Below, one piece after another: positions 6,872 to 13,830 of a stretch of 32,969 nucleotides of DNA. Where the stretch lies: positions 1 to 32,969 of the forward strand of contig CAJFSP010000003.1 of NCBI GenBank assembly GCA_904419725.1. Reading direction: 5' to 3'. The notes beneath the pieces are model-generated. The model was not told the origin of the DNA. It made no database searches and was given only the letters and a program-made list of their open reading frames with translations. Numbering within the stretch: position 1 is the stretch's first letter; each line of letters begins with the position of its first letter. Source of the stretch: Candidatus Heteroclostridium caecigallinarum (GTDB lineage Bacteria; Bacillota; Clostridia; Christensenellales; CAG-314). The translations under genes were made by a program, and so were the position numbers.

Positions 6872-7700
6872 ACTGCTCGTCCGCCGGATATCCGCCGCGC
6901 GCTACGTTATGATCGGCGCAGGCGCCGGGCTTTCCGCCTCGGCGGGGTTTGATTATTCGGGCGACGGTTTCAAAAAGAGTTTTGCCGATTTTATAGAGAA
7001 ATACGGCCTGACCGACGGGTACAGCGGCGGATTTTATCCTTACGCCACGCCGGAAGAATTCTGGGCGTTTTTCAGCAGACTGACCTATTTGAACAGATAC
7101 CGCGACCCGCCTAAAAACACATATAACCTGCTTTACCGGCTTGTGAAAGACAAAGATTATTTCGTGCTTACCACCAACGTCGACCACTGTTTCCAAAAGG
7201 CGGGGTTTGACAAGCAAAGGCTGTTTTACACGCAGGGCGACTACGGGCTGTGGCAGTGCTCTGTGCCGTGCCACAACGGCACTTATGACAACAAAGACGT
7301 TGTCACGGAAATGGTCAGGCGGCAGAAGGACTGCAAAGTGCCCGGCGAACTGGTGCCGTTTTGCCCGAAGTGCGGCGCGCCCATGACCACAAACCTCAGG
7401 TGCGACGACAAATTCGTCGAGGACGACGGCTGGCACGCCGCCGCGCGGCGGTACGGGGAGTTCGCCGAAAGGACGAAAAACGGAAAAATTCTGTATCTGG
7501 AACTGGGCGTGGGATACGACACCCCGGGCGTCATTAAATATCCTTTCTGGCGCGGGACGCTGGAAAACCCCGGCGCCCGGTTTTACTCAATCAACGCGAA
7601 CGAGCTGTTTGTGCCGCCGGAAATAGCTGACAGGGCGGTTTCCGTCAAGGGCGACATCCACAGCGTGCTGGAAAAAGCGGTCGGGGCGTTTGTTTTGTAA
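6816..7700 (+). CDS. Class M sirtuin (SirTM-like), predicted protein ADP-ribosyltransferase
   Basis: The 294-residue protein has the sirtuin Rossmann NAD signature GAGAGLSASAGF (34-45) and TTNVDHCFQKAGF with the invariant Asn (N121). Where classical deacylase sirtuins have the catalytic His (usually HG), this protein reads TQGDYG, with Gln 140. This substitution fits the M class, reported to ADP-ribosylate rather than deacylate. A CPKC pair and further Cys lie in the small-domain insert, fitting a zinc site. The ATG at 6816 is fixed by a near-perfect Shine-Dalgarno (GGAGGTGAT, 9 bases upstream) inside the macrodomain gene, so the genes overlap by 56 bases; a second ATG at 6846 is less well placed. 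With the macrodomain it makes a writer/eraser pair. The substrate cannot be read from the sequence. Confidence 0.88.
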   Translation: MCSDRKTTTYMTDCSAAAELLVRRISAARYVMIGAGAGLSASAGFDYSGDGFKKSFADFIEKYGLTDGYSGGFYPYATPEEFWAFFSRLTYLNRYRDPPKNTYNLLYRLVKDKDYFVLTTNVDHCFQKAGFDKQRLFYTQGDYGLWQCSVPCHNGTYDNKDVVTEMVRRQKDCKVPGELVPFCPKCGAPMTTNLRCDDKFVEDDGWHAAARRYGEFAERTKNGKILYLELGVGYDTPGVIKYPFWRGTLENPGARFYSINANELFVPPEIADRAVSVKGDIHSVLEKAVGAFVL

Positions 7701-7776
7701 TAAACCGCGCCGTCCGTTCATACAATTTTCGTGAGAAAAAGCGCGCGTAAAAATTCCACGGAAAGCGTGAAACATG

Positions 7777-7820
7777 TTGTCCACACGAACAAACGTTTTT
7801 GTGGATAACTTTGTGGATAA
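7777..7820. promoter_or_regulatory. DnaA-box cluster upstream of the amidase gene
   Basis: Three 9-mers match the DnaA box TTATCCACA: TTGTCCACA on the plus strand (7777-7785, one mismatch) and two perfect copies in reverse orientation, TGTGGATAA at 7800-7808 and 7812-7820, 12 bases apart. A fourth, one-mismatch copy lies inside the next gene at 7967-7975 (TTGTCCACA). No dnaA or dnaN gene is in the window, so this looks like a DnaA regulatory site rather than the main origin. Confidence 0.7.
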
Positions 7821-7861
7821 GTGGATTACTTTTGTTTTCTGACGCTTTTTCGGGGCGAAAA

Positions 7862-8581
7862 ATGCGAAAAATGACGAAAAAAGGCGGATTTTTGATTAAA
7901 AAAGCGGTGTGGACAGGCGCAGTTCTGTGCGTGGCGGCGGTGTGCGCAATGGTTTACGCGCTGACTTTGTCCACATACCGGGCCGGCGCCGAGGCGTATT
8001 ACGATTATGTCGTCGCGCTGGACGCCGGGCACGGCGGCATTGACGGCGGGGTTGTGGGGACGACGACGGGCGTCAGGGAAAGCGACCTCAACCTCGCCAT
8101 GGCTTATCTCATCAAAGACAAACTGGAAAACTGCGGTTTCAGAACGGTGATGACCAGGACAGACGAAAACGGGCTTTACGGCTCCGCCACGGGCGGCTTC
8201 AAACAGCGGGATATGCGCCGCCGCAGGGAGATAATAAACGAGGCGAAGGCCGACATGGTCATTTCGGTGCACATGAACAAATTTTCGTCGCCGTCGCGGA
8301 GCGGGCCGCAGGTGTTTTACGACGGCGGCAGCGCCGCCGGCAAGGCTCTCGCCGACAGTATGCAGACAATGCTGAACGGTTTCACGGGCAACGGGCACTC
8401 GGCGCTCGCGGGCGATTATTATATGCTCAAATGCACTTCGGCGCCCAGCGTCATTGTCGAGTGCGGGTTTCTTTCCAACCCCGACGACGAAAAAAAACTG
8501 ACAGACGGCGTTTATCGCGACAGTCTGGCGGAAGTCATAGTCCGCGGCGCGTTGTATTATATGAGCGGCGCCGGCATATGA
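7862..8581 (+). CDS. cwlD: N-acetylmuramoyl-L-alanine amidase, CwlD-like
   Basis: This is an Amidase_3 family zinc hydrolase that cuts the bond between muramic acid and the stem peptide. All expected residues are present: the first His ligand in LDAGHGGIDGG, the Glu ligand in RESDLNLA, the second His in SVHMN and the catalytic Glu in VIVECGFLSNP. An N-terminal membrane anchor or signal peptide (VWTGAVLCVAAVCAMVYAL) places it outside the membrane. Length and single-domain form match CwlD, which with PdaA makes muramic delta-lactam in the spore cortex for germination. The start is uncertain: ATG 7862, ATG 7871 or a TTG in front of IKKAVWTG (after AAGGCGG) are all possible, and an upstream TTG at 7799 would run through the DnaA boxes. 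A terminator begins at the stop codon. The amidase call is certain; CwlD rather than another amidase is likely. Confidence 0.85.
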   Translation: MRKMTKKGGFLIKKAVWTGAVLCVAAVCAMVYALTLSTYRAGAEAYYDYVVALDAGHGGIDGGVVGTTTGVRESDLNLAMAYLIKDKLENCGFRTVMTRTDENGLYGSATGGFKQRDMRRRREIINEAKADMVISVHMNKFSSPSRSGPQVFYDGGSAAGKALADSMQTMLNGFTGNGHSALAGDYYMLKCTSAPSVIVECGFLSNPDDEKKLTDGVYRDSLAEVIVRGALYYMSGAGI

Positions 8582-8606
8582 GAGAGCCGCGCCGCTCTCT
8601 TTTTTT
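8581..8606 (+). terminator. Rho-independent terminator after cwlD
   Basis: AGAGAGC (8581-8587) pairs with GCTCTCT (8594-8600), loop of 6, then six more T (8601-8606). It begins on the last base of the stop codon. Confidence 0.85.
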
Positions 8607-8625
8607 GCCGCCGCCGCCGTTTGAG

Positions 8626-8655
8626 TTGAAAAAACCCTGTCTGTTGTGTTATACT
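8626..8655 (+). promoter_or_regulatory. Promoter of the mrnC-thyX-rlmB-sigH-dnaX run
   Basis: TTGAAA (8626-8631), 18-base spacer and TATACT (8650-8655) with an extended -10 TG (8647-8648). It lies 25 bases before the mrnC start, right after the cwlD terminator. Confidence 0.75.
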
Positions 8656-8679
8656 GTATAAAAATCCGAGAGGTGGCCG

Positions 8680-9084
8680 TTGAGATTTTTTCCCGAAATG
8701 AGCCGTGAGCAGGCAAAAATGCTGAGTCCGCTGTCGCTGGCGTTTGTGGGCGACGCGGTATACACGCTTTACGCGAGAGAAAAGGTCATTGCCGCCAGCG
8801 ACGCGAAAAACGGCGCGCTGCACGCCGAGGCGACGAAAATCGTCAGGGCGGCGGGACAGGCCGTGTCGGCGGACGCCATTATCGGTATGCTTACCGAGGA
8901 AGAGGCGGGCGTGTTCCGCCGCGCGAAAAACGCCAAAACCCATTCCGTGGCGAAGCACGCCACGCTCAGCGATTATAAAAAAGCCACCGCCTTCGAGGCG
9001 CTTATCGGATACCTGTACCTTTCGGGGCAGGAAGACAGACTGAAATTTTTGCTTAAAGCGAGGGAAGAATTATGCCGAGAGTAA
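8680..9084 (+). CDS. mrnC: Mini-ribonuclease III
   Basis: Mini-III is a dimeric RNase III catalytic domain without the double-stranded RNA-binding domain; in Bacillus it trims the ends of 23S rRNA. The 134-residue protein has the RNase III signature at LAFVGDAVYTLYARE (catalytic Asp in GDAVY) and the second acidic motif at AFEALIGYLYLSG. I choose the TTG at 8680, with AGAGGTG 5 bases upstream; ATG 8698 is the alternative and would shorten the protein by six residues. It overlaps thyX by 13 bases. In Firmicutes mrnC usually sits between cysS and rlmB; cysS is not in this window and an amidase gene precedes it instead. Assignment is secure. Confidence 0.94.
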   Translation: MRFFPEMSREQAKMLSPLSLAFVGDAVYTLYAREKVIAASDAKNGALHAEATKIVRAAGQAVSADAIIGMLTEEEAGVFRRAKNAKTHSVAKHATLSDYKKATAFEALIGYLYLSGQEDRLKFLLKAREELCRE

Positions 9085-9800
9085 AACCCACGGTTAAACT
9101 TTTGCAATATACGGGCGAGCCTGAGCGCACGGTGGCTCTGGCGGCCAAACTTTGCTATTCGGACGCCACGATAGAAGACCTTGACGAAAAAATGAGCGAC
9201 GCCGCCGTGGCGGCGTTTCTGGGCAGGCTTGCCAATATGGGGCACCAGTCGCCGGTGGAGCACGCTTCTTTTACATTCGGCATAGAAGGCGTGTCGCGCG
9301 CTTTTCTGGCGCAGATAACAAGGCACAGGGTGGCGAGTTTTTCCGTCAAAAGCCAGCGTTACGTTTCCGCCGCGGAAAGTTTCAACTACGTCGTGCCGCC
9401 GGCAATCGAGGCGCTGGGCGAAGAAGCGGTAAAGAAGTTTGAAAGCCAGATGGAGCAGGCGCGCCTCTGGTACGCCGAATGGCAGAGTCTCTTGGGCGGC
9501 AAAGGCGAAAAGAGTAACGAGGACGCCCGTTTCGTGCTTCCGAACGCCGCCGAAACAAAAATGATCGTTACCATGAACGCCAGGGAACTGCTGCACTTTT
9601 TCAGTTTAAGGTGCTGTTTCAGGGCGCAGTGGGAAATCAGGGAAGTTGCCTGGCAGATGCTCAGGCTGGCGCTGGAAAAGGCGCCGCACATATTCGCTTC
9701 GGCGGGTCCTAACTGCTACGCCGGCAGGTGCACGGAAGGCGCCAAGTCCTGCGGCAGGCAGGAAGAAGTCAAAAAAATAAGAGACGGGTTGAACAAATGA
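9072..9800 (+). CDS. thyX: FAD-dependent thymidylate synthase ThyX
   Basis: ThyX makes dTMP from dUMP using methylene-tetrahydrofolate and NADPH through a flavin, without the dihydrofolate by-product of ThyA. The family signature RHRxxSx4SxRY is present as RHRVASFSVKSQRY. Further conserved segments are SPVEHASFTFGIEGVSRAFLAQ and, near the C-terminus, LRCCFRAQWEIREVA, the substrate/FAD-binding region. At 242 residues the length is normal. The ATG lies 13 bases inside mrnC, with GGGAAG just upstream. It ends in an ATGA overlap with rlmB. Placement between mrnC and rlmB is common in Clostridia. No thyA is visible here, so this may be the only thymidylate synthase, though the rest of the genome cannot be seen. 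Confidence 0.96.
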   Translation: MPRVKPTVKLLQYTGEPERTVALAAKLCYSDATIEDLDEKMSDAAVAAFLGRLANMGHQSPVEHASFTFGIEGVSRAFLAQITRHRVASFSVKSQRYVSAAESFNYVVPPAIEALGEEAVKKFESQMEQARLWYAEWQSLLGGKGEKSNEDARFVLPNAAETKMIVTMNARELLHFFSLRCCFRAQWEIREVAWQMLRLALEKAPHIFASAGPNCYAGRCTEGAKSCGRQEEVKKIRDGLNK

Positions 9801-10510
9801 ACGTTGAAGGCAAAAACGCCGTTATGGAGGCGCTCAGAAGCGGCGTCACAATAGACGCCCTGCTGGTGGAAAAGGGGCAGAATCATCAGATTGTGGCGAT
9901 GGCGAGGCAGAAGGGAATCAAACTGCAATATCTCGACAAAAACGCCATGGACAGGCTCAGTGTGACGAAACGCCACCAGGGTTTTATAGCCAAAGTCACC
10001 GATTTCGAGTACTGCGAAGTGTCCGACATACTCGCCGAGGCGGAAAACCGCGGCGAAGACGCTTTTATCGTTTTGCTTGACGGAGTGGAAGACCCGCACA
10101 ACCTGGGCAGCGTAATCAGGGTGTGCGAGTGCGCCGGCGTGCACGGGGTGATAATCCCCAAACACAGGGCGGCGGGCGTCAACGAAACCGTCGTCAGGGT
10201 TTCGGCGGGCGCGGCGGAGCATATGAAAATCGCCAGGGTGACAAACATCGTTTCGGCGATAGAGGAACTGCAAAGCGCCGGCGTGTGGGTTTACGCCGCC
10301 GATATGGACGGCGAAAACATATACTCGGCCGACCTGACGGGCAAAGCGGCGTTCGTCATAGGGGGCGAAGGCAACGGGGTGAGACCCGTCACCGCTAAAG
10401 CCTGCGACAAGACCGTGGCGCTGCCGCTCAGGGGCAAGGTCAATTCGCTCAACGCTTCCGTCGCCTGCGGCGTGGTTGTGTATGAGGCGCTGCGTCAGCG
10501 GCTGAAATAA
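9797..10510 (+). CDS. rlmB: 23S rRNA (guanosine-2'-O-)-methyltransferase RlmB / TrmH-family SPOUT enzyme
   Basis: SPOUT-class methyltransferases with a trefoil knot 2'-O-methylate rRNA or tRNA using S-adenosylmethionine; RlmB acts on G2251 of 23S rRNA in E. coli. The 237-residue protein has an N-terminal substrate-binding domain (NVEGKNAVMEALRSG to about residue 75), then motif 1 (LLDGVEDPHNLGSVIRVCECAG), motif 2 (IGGEGNGVRP) and motif 3 (LPLRGKVNSLNASVACGVVVYE), the knot that holds the cofactor. The ATG at 9797 forms an ATGA overlap with thyX and matches the family start; the longer open frame back to 9728 is read through thyX. The target nucleotide is inferred from family and gene order only. 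Confidence 0.9.
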   Translation: MNVEGKNAVMEALRSGVTIDALLVEKGQNHQIVAMARQKGIKLQYLDKNAMDRLSVTKRHQGFIAKVTDFEYCEVSDILAEAENRGEDAFIVLLDGVEDPHNLGSVIRVCECAGVHGVIIPKHRAAGVNETVVRVSAGAAEHMKIARVTNIVSAIEELQSAGVWVYAADMDGENIYSADLTGKAAFVIGGEGNGVRPVTAKACDKTVALPLRGKVNSLNASVACGVVVYEALRQRLK

Positions 10511-10512
10511 TT

Positions 10513-11061
10513 ATGGACTATGAACTTATAGAAAAAGCCCGCGGGGGCGACAGCGACGCTACCGACGCTCTTTTGCGGCTGTATAAAGACAAGGTTAAAA
10601 AAGCCGCCAGGGGATATTTTCTAATCGGCGGCGACCTGGACGACCTGGCGCAGGAAGGAATGCTGGGGCTGTTCAAGGCGATAGGAACTTTCGACAAAAG
10701 CAGGTCGGAAGATTTCGAGGCGTACGCCATGATGTGCGTCAACAGGGAAATCATCAATTGCGTCAGAAAAAACAACACTTACAAAAACAAAACGCTCAAC
10801 GCCGCCCTTCCGCTGGAAAGCGCCGCGATGAACGCCGACGCCCTTTCGCCCGAAAGCGTGGTCATCGGCAAAGAGCAGGACGTGCTGCTGGACGGGATTA
10901 TAGACAAAAATCTCAGCAAACTGGAAAAGAAAGTGGTCAGCGCCTTTACCGACGGTTTTTCTTATGACGAAATAGCCGAAAAAAACGGCATAACAGTCAA
11001 GTCGGTGGACAACGCTTTGCAGCGGGCGCGCGCCAAACTGGCAAAATATTTACAGAGGTAA
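10513..11061 (+). CDS. sigH: RNA polymerase sigma factor SigH-like (sigma-H)
   Basis: The 182-residue protein is a sigma-70 family factor with region 2 (LLRLYKDKVKKAARGYFLIGGDLDDLAQEGMLGLFKAIGTFD) and a C-terminal region 4 helix-turn-helix (FSYDEIAEKNGITVKSVDNALQRARAKL). The position after mrnC and rlmB is exactly that of sigH/spo0H in Bacillus and Clostridium, where sigma-H drives early sporulation and stationary-phase genes. The protein is shorter than the Bacillus one (218 residues). The intervening yacP/rae1 gene of Bacillus is missing. The ATG lies two bases after the rlmB stop; there is no clear Shine-Dalgarno, so translation is probably coupled. The sigma-factor call is certain, the SigH identity likely from synteny. 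Confidence 0.88.
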   Translation: MDYELIEKARGGDSDATDALLRLYKDKVKKAARGYFLIGGDLDDLAQEGMLGLFKAIGTFDKSRSEDFEAYAMMCVNREIINCVRKNNTYKNKTLNAALPLESAAMNADALSPESVVIGKEQDVLLDGIIDKNLSKLEKKVVSAFTDGFSYDEIAEKNGITVKSVDNALQRARAKLAKYLQR

Positions 11062-11065
11062 AAAC

Positions 11066-12583
11066 ATGGCATATCTGGCAATTTACAGAAAATACCGCCC
11101 GACGACGTTTGACAAACTCATCGGTCAGGAGCATATCGTCAGGACGCTCACCAACCAGATAAAAAACGACAAGGTGGGGCATGCCTATCTGTTTACCGGC
11201 ACCAGGGGGACAGGCAAGACCAGCGCGGCGAGGATTTTCGCCAGGGCGATAAACTGTCTGCGGCCGAAAGACGGCAACCCGTGCAACGAGTGCGAAGCGT
11301 GCCGTGAACTCATAAAGTCCAACAACATGGATATAATCGAAATCGACGGCGCCAGCAACAACAGGGTGGACGAGATAAGAGAACTGCGCGAGCGCGTGGG
11401 ATATCTGCCGTCGGTGGGGAAATATAAAGTTTATATCATCGACGAAGTGCATATGCTGACGGACAGCGCTTACAACGCGCTGCTTAAAACTCTGGAAGAG
11501 CCGCCGTCGCACGTTGTGTTTATACTGTGCACGACGGAAGTGCAGAAAGTGCCGGCGACGATATTGTCAAGGTGCATGCGTTTCGATTTCAAACTCGTGA
11601 GCGTGGACGCCCTGACCGAACTTATGTCTGGCATACTTGCCGAACTCGGCGTGGAATATACCAAAGAAGCGCTGAACGCCGTGGCAGTGGCGGGCGAAGG
11701 CAGCGTGAGAGACGCCTTGTCCGTGCTGGACAGGTGCGTGGCGTTCGCCGACGGCAAAATAGAGTACGGCGACGTTTTGCAGATACTGGGCGCCACCGAT
11801 AAAAATAAAATTTTTGAACTGACCGGATATATATTCGGCGGCGACACGGCCGGCGTGCTCAAAACGGTGGACGAAATATGCCGCTCGGGCAAGAGCGTGT
11901 CGGTGCTGGCGAAAGACGTGGCTGTGCATGTGAGGGACATGCTGGTGTGCAGACAGTGCTCCGAGCCGCAAAAGATACTGAATCTTCCGGAAGACATATT
12001 CGCCAGGCTGTCGGCGCAGGCGGAAAAACAGGACACGGAAAAACTGCTGTCGGCGCTGGAAGATTTCAACAAGGCGGAAGTCGATTTGAAATACGCCATA
12101 GACCCGAGGGTGACTTTCGAGGTGGCGTGCCTGAGGGTGGCGGCCGACGACAGCGACGACAAGATAAAACAACTGCAAAAGCGCGTGGCTTATCTGGAAA
12201 GGCACGGCGCCGTCCCGCTCGCGGACGGTCAAAAAAAAAATGACGTAACCCAGGCAAAAAGCAAGGATTTCGCTCAGGGGCGCGCGATTTGGGCAAAGGT
12301 GCTCAAAGACGTGCGGGGAGAGGACAGCATGGTGCTGTCGGCGGCGTGCGCCGAGATAGACAACATGTATGTCAGCGGCGACGAACTGGTGCTGGAAGTC
12401 AACGGCACGCAGTACTCGCTTTTCAGTCGCACGGCCAACCTGGAAACCCTGGCCGGGCTGGTGAAGGGCGAAAGCGGACTGAAACTGCGGCTCGACCTGA
12501 AAGAAACCGGGGGTTCGTCAGTGGATGATGACATAAAAGAACTGCGGCATCTTATAGGCGAAGAAAACCTGAAAGTAAAATAA
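11066..12583 (+). CDS. dnaX: DNA polymerase III subunits gamma and tau
   Basis: DnaX is the ATPase of the clamp loader that opens and places the beta sliding clamp. Of 505 residues, 1-360 cover AAA+ domains I-III: Walker A GTRGTGKT (45-52), a zinc site (C64, C73, C76, C79), Walker B IIDEVHML and the sensor/arginine-finger segment ILSRCMRF. The tail, from about residue 395 on, corresponds to the tau-specific part. Codons 389-391 lie in a run of ten A (12231-12240), where one extra A or a -1 shift brings a TGA into frame at once and would give a 392-residue gamma-like protein; see the separate entry. The ATG at 11066 follows sigH by 4 bases. ybaB and recR come next, the classical dnaX-ybaB-recR order. 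Assignment is certain. Confidence 0.97.
   Translation: MAYLAIYRKYRPTTFDKLIGQEHIVRTLTNQIKNDKVGHAYLFTGTRGTGKTSAARIFARAINCLRPKDGNPCNECEACRELIKSNNMDIIEIDGASNNRVDEIRELRERVGYLPSVGKYKVYIIDEVHMLTDSAYNALLKTLEEPPSHVVFILCTTEVQKVPATILSRCMRFDFKLVSVDALTELMSGILAELGVEYTKEALNAVAVAGEGSVRDALSVLDRCVAFADGKIEYGDVLQILGATDKNKIFELTGYIFGGDTAGVLKTVDEICRSGKSVSVLAKDVAVHVRDMLVCRQCSEPQKILNLPEDIFARLSAQAEKQDTEKLLSALEDFNKAEVDLKYAIDPRVTFEVACLRVAADDSDDKIKQLQKRVAYLERHGAVPLADGQKKNDVTQAKSKDFAQGRAIWAKVLKDVRGEDSMVLSAACAEIDNMYVSGDELVLEVNGTQYSLFSRTANLETLAGLVKGESGLKLRLDLKETGGSSVDDDIKELRHLIGEENLKVK
12210..12243 (+). promoter_or_regulatory. Candidate slippage/frameshift site inside dnaX
   Basis: A stem of CCGTCC (12210-12215) and GGACGG (12223-12228) with a 7-base loop ends two bases before ten consecutive A (12231-12240), followed by TGA in the -1 frame (12241-12243). 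Normal reading continues as CAA AAA AAA AAT GAC. One inserted A in the transcript, or a -1 ribosome slip, yields three Lys and stop after residue 392. The layout matches the known production of a short gamma form in other bacteria; its use here is inferred. Confidence 0.6.
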
Positions 12584-12630
12584 AGGCGGTTTTCCGCGAT
12601 ATCGAATAATTGAAAAAAGGAGAAAGAACT

Positions 12631-12969
12631 ATGGCAAAATACGGCGGCGGATACGGCGGCGGCATGGGCAACATGCAGAATATAATCAAACAGGCGCAGC
12701 AGATGCAGCAGCAGATGCAGAAGGCGCAGCAGGAACTTGCCGAAACGGAGGTTACGGGGAGCGCCGGCGGCGGCCTGGTGGAAATCACCATGACGTGCGA
12801 CAAAAAGGTGACGGCGGTGGCGATTAAGCCAGAAGCCGTCGACCCCGACGACATCGAAATGCTGGAAGACCTTGTAACGGCGGCGTTTAACGACGCCTGC
12901 GCTCTGGCAGACGAAACAACCAAGGAAAAAATGGGTCCTCTTGCCGGCGGCATGGGCGGAATGTTCTGA
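12631..12969 (+). CDS. ybaB: YbaB/EbfC family nucleoid-associated protein
   Basis: The 112-residue protein belongs to the YbaB/EbfC family, dimeric tweezer-shaped DNA-binding proteins that sit next to dnaX and recR in most bacteria. The N-terminus is rich in Gly and Met, then comes a Gln-rich amphipathic helix ([19 protein letters not shown]), the beta strands [20 protein letters not shown] and a helix around [17 protein letters not shown]. The ATG at 12631 is chosen because AAAAGGAG lies 8 bases upstream; an in-frame start at 12610 would be upstream of that site. The stop overlaps the recR start as TGATG. Its precise cellular role is not known; functions in nucleoid structure or recombination have been proposed for the family. 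Confidence 0.94.
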   Translation: MAKYGGGYGGGMGNMQNIIKQAQQMQQQMQKAQQELAETEVTGSAGGGLVEITMTCDKKVTAVAIKPEAVDPDDIEMLEDLVTAAFNDACALADETTKEKMGPLAGGMGGMF

Positions 12970-13562
12970 TGAAAGATTTTATCGAACCTATCGCCAGGCT
13001 GATAGGGGCGTTTCAGAAACTGCCTGGCGTGGGGCAGAAAACGGCGCAGAGATACGCTCTCAAAGTGATTAACATGAGCGAGAGCGAAGTGAAAGACTTT
13101 GCCGACAGCCTGCTTTACGCCAAAAACAACGTGAAGTATTGCAGCGTGTGCGGAAATTATACCGACCGTGACCCGTGCGAAATCTGCGGCACCCGAGACA
13201 GAAGCGTTGTGTGCGTGGTGAAAGACCCGAAAGACGTGATGGCAATCGAGCGCATACGGGACTATAACGGAGTGTATCACGTTCTGCACGGGGTGCTCAG
13301 CCCCATGGAAGGCGTCGGCCCCAACGACATACGGCTTAAAGAACTTGTCGCCAGGGTGGGCGCGGACAACGTGAAAGAAGTAATCGTGGCGACCAACCCC
13401 GACGTGGAAGGCGAGGCCACGGCTATGTATATCGCCAGGCTGCTGAAACCGCTGGGCGTCAAAGTGAGCCGTATAGCGCAGGGCATATCCATAGGCAGCG
13501 ACCTGGAATACGCCGACGAAGTAACTTTGTCGAAAGCCATTGAAAACAGAAGGGAACTGTGA
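12969..13562 (+). CDS. recR: Recombination mediator protein RecR
   Basis: RecR, with RecO and RecF, loads RecA onto gapped single-stranded DNA. The 197-residue protein shows the helix-hairpin-helix [13 protein letters not shown] (about residues 17-29), a four-Cys zinc finger (CSVCGNY to CEICG), and a Toprim domain with [13 protein letters not shown] and [20 protein letters not shown], then the C-terminal Walker-like/zipper part ending with [11 protein letters not shown]. Length is normal for the family. The ATG overlaps the ybaB stop by one base, so the two should be translated together. Assignment is certain. Confidence 0.97.
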   Translation: MKDFIEPIARLIGAFQKLPGVGQKTAQRYALKVINMSESEVKDFADSLLYAKNNVKYCSVCGNYTDRDPCEICGTRDRSVVCVVKDPKDVMAIERIRDYNGVYHVLHGVLSPMEGVGPNDIRLKELVARVGADNVKEVIVATNPDVEGEATAMYIARLLKPLGVKVSRIAQGISIGSDLEYADEVTLSKAIENRREL

Positions 13563-13563
13563 A

Positions 13564-13731
13564 ATGAAACAGACTTTGTATTATATTCTCGGCGCGGTCA
13601 TCATCGTGTGCGCCGTCTTTATGCTGGTCAGTTTTTTTGTGGAATTTGAAAAATGGCTGGTGATTGGCGACGCCGCTTTGCTCATCGCGGCTATCGCCGC
13701 CGTGCTTATTCTCGACAGAAAGAAAAAATAA
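13564..13731 (+). CDS. Small two-helix membrane protein of unknown function
   Basis: This 55-residue open frame begins with ATG at 13564, one base after the recR stop, with GAAGGGA about 10 bases upstream within recR. It has two hydrophobic segments, LYYILGAVIIVCAVFMLVSFF and WLVIGDAALLIAAIAAVLIL, split by a short acidic stretch (VEFEK), and ends with a basic tail (DRKKK). This fits a membrane hairpin with the C-terminus in the cytoplasm. The position in the dnaX-recR operon recalls the small YaaL/BofA-type genes found after recR in Firmicutes, but I do not recognise this sequence as either. A terminator follows. It is probably a real gene; function unknown. Confidence 0.65.
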   Translation: MKQTLYYILGAVIIVCAVFMLVSFFVEFEKWLVIGDAALLIAAIAAVLILDRKKK

Positions 13732-13740
13732 CGGCAAACA

Positions 13741-13765
13741 AAAATCCCCGTCGCGGGGATTTTTT
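13741..13765 (+). terminator. Rho-independent terminator after the dnaX-recR operon
   Basis: AAAATCCCCG (13741-13750), loop TCG, CGGGGATTTT (13754-13763) and continuing T to 13765. The A-rich 5' side means it may also work on the other strand. Confidence 0.85.
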
Positions 13766-13785
13766 GATTTCGCCGGTTTCACGGC

Positions 13786-13817
13786 AAAAAAAAAGAAACG
13801 CCGCCGGCGTTTCTTTT
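13786..13817 (-). terminator. Rho-independent terminator of rqcP-ispDF (minus strand)
   Basis: AAAAGAAACGCC (13791-13802) and GGCGTTTCTTTT (13806-13817) form a perfect 12-bp stem with a 3-base loop. Read on the minus strand it is followed by a run of T (the A run 13786-13794). It lies 13 bases past the ispDF stop. Confidence 0.85.
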
Positions 13818-13830
13818 GCGTATTGTTTTG

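Noticed and set aside
7777..7820. Main chromosomal origin (oriC)
   Set aside because: No dnaA, dnaN, rpmH or gidA-type neighbours, only three or four boxes, and no obvious AT-rich unwinding repeat next to them.
13786..13794. A9 run as a slippage or phase-variation tract
   Set aside because: It lies outside coding sequence and is simply the T tract of the minus-strand terminator of ispDF.
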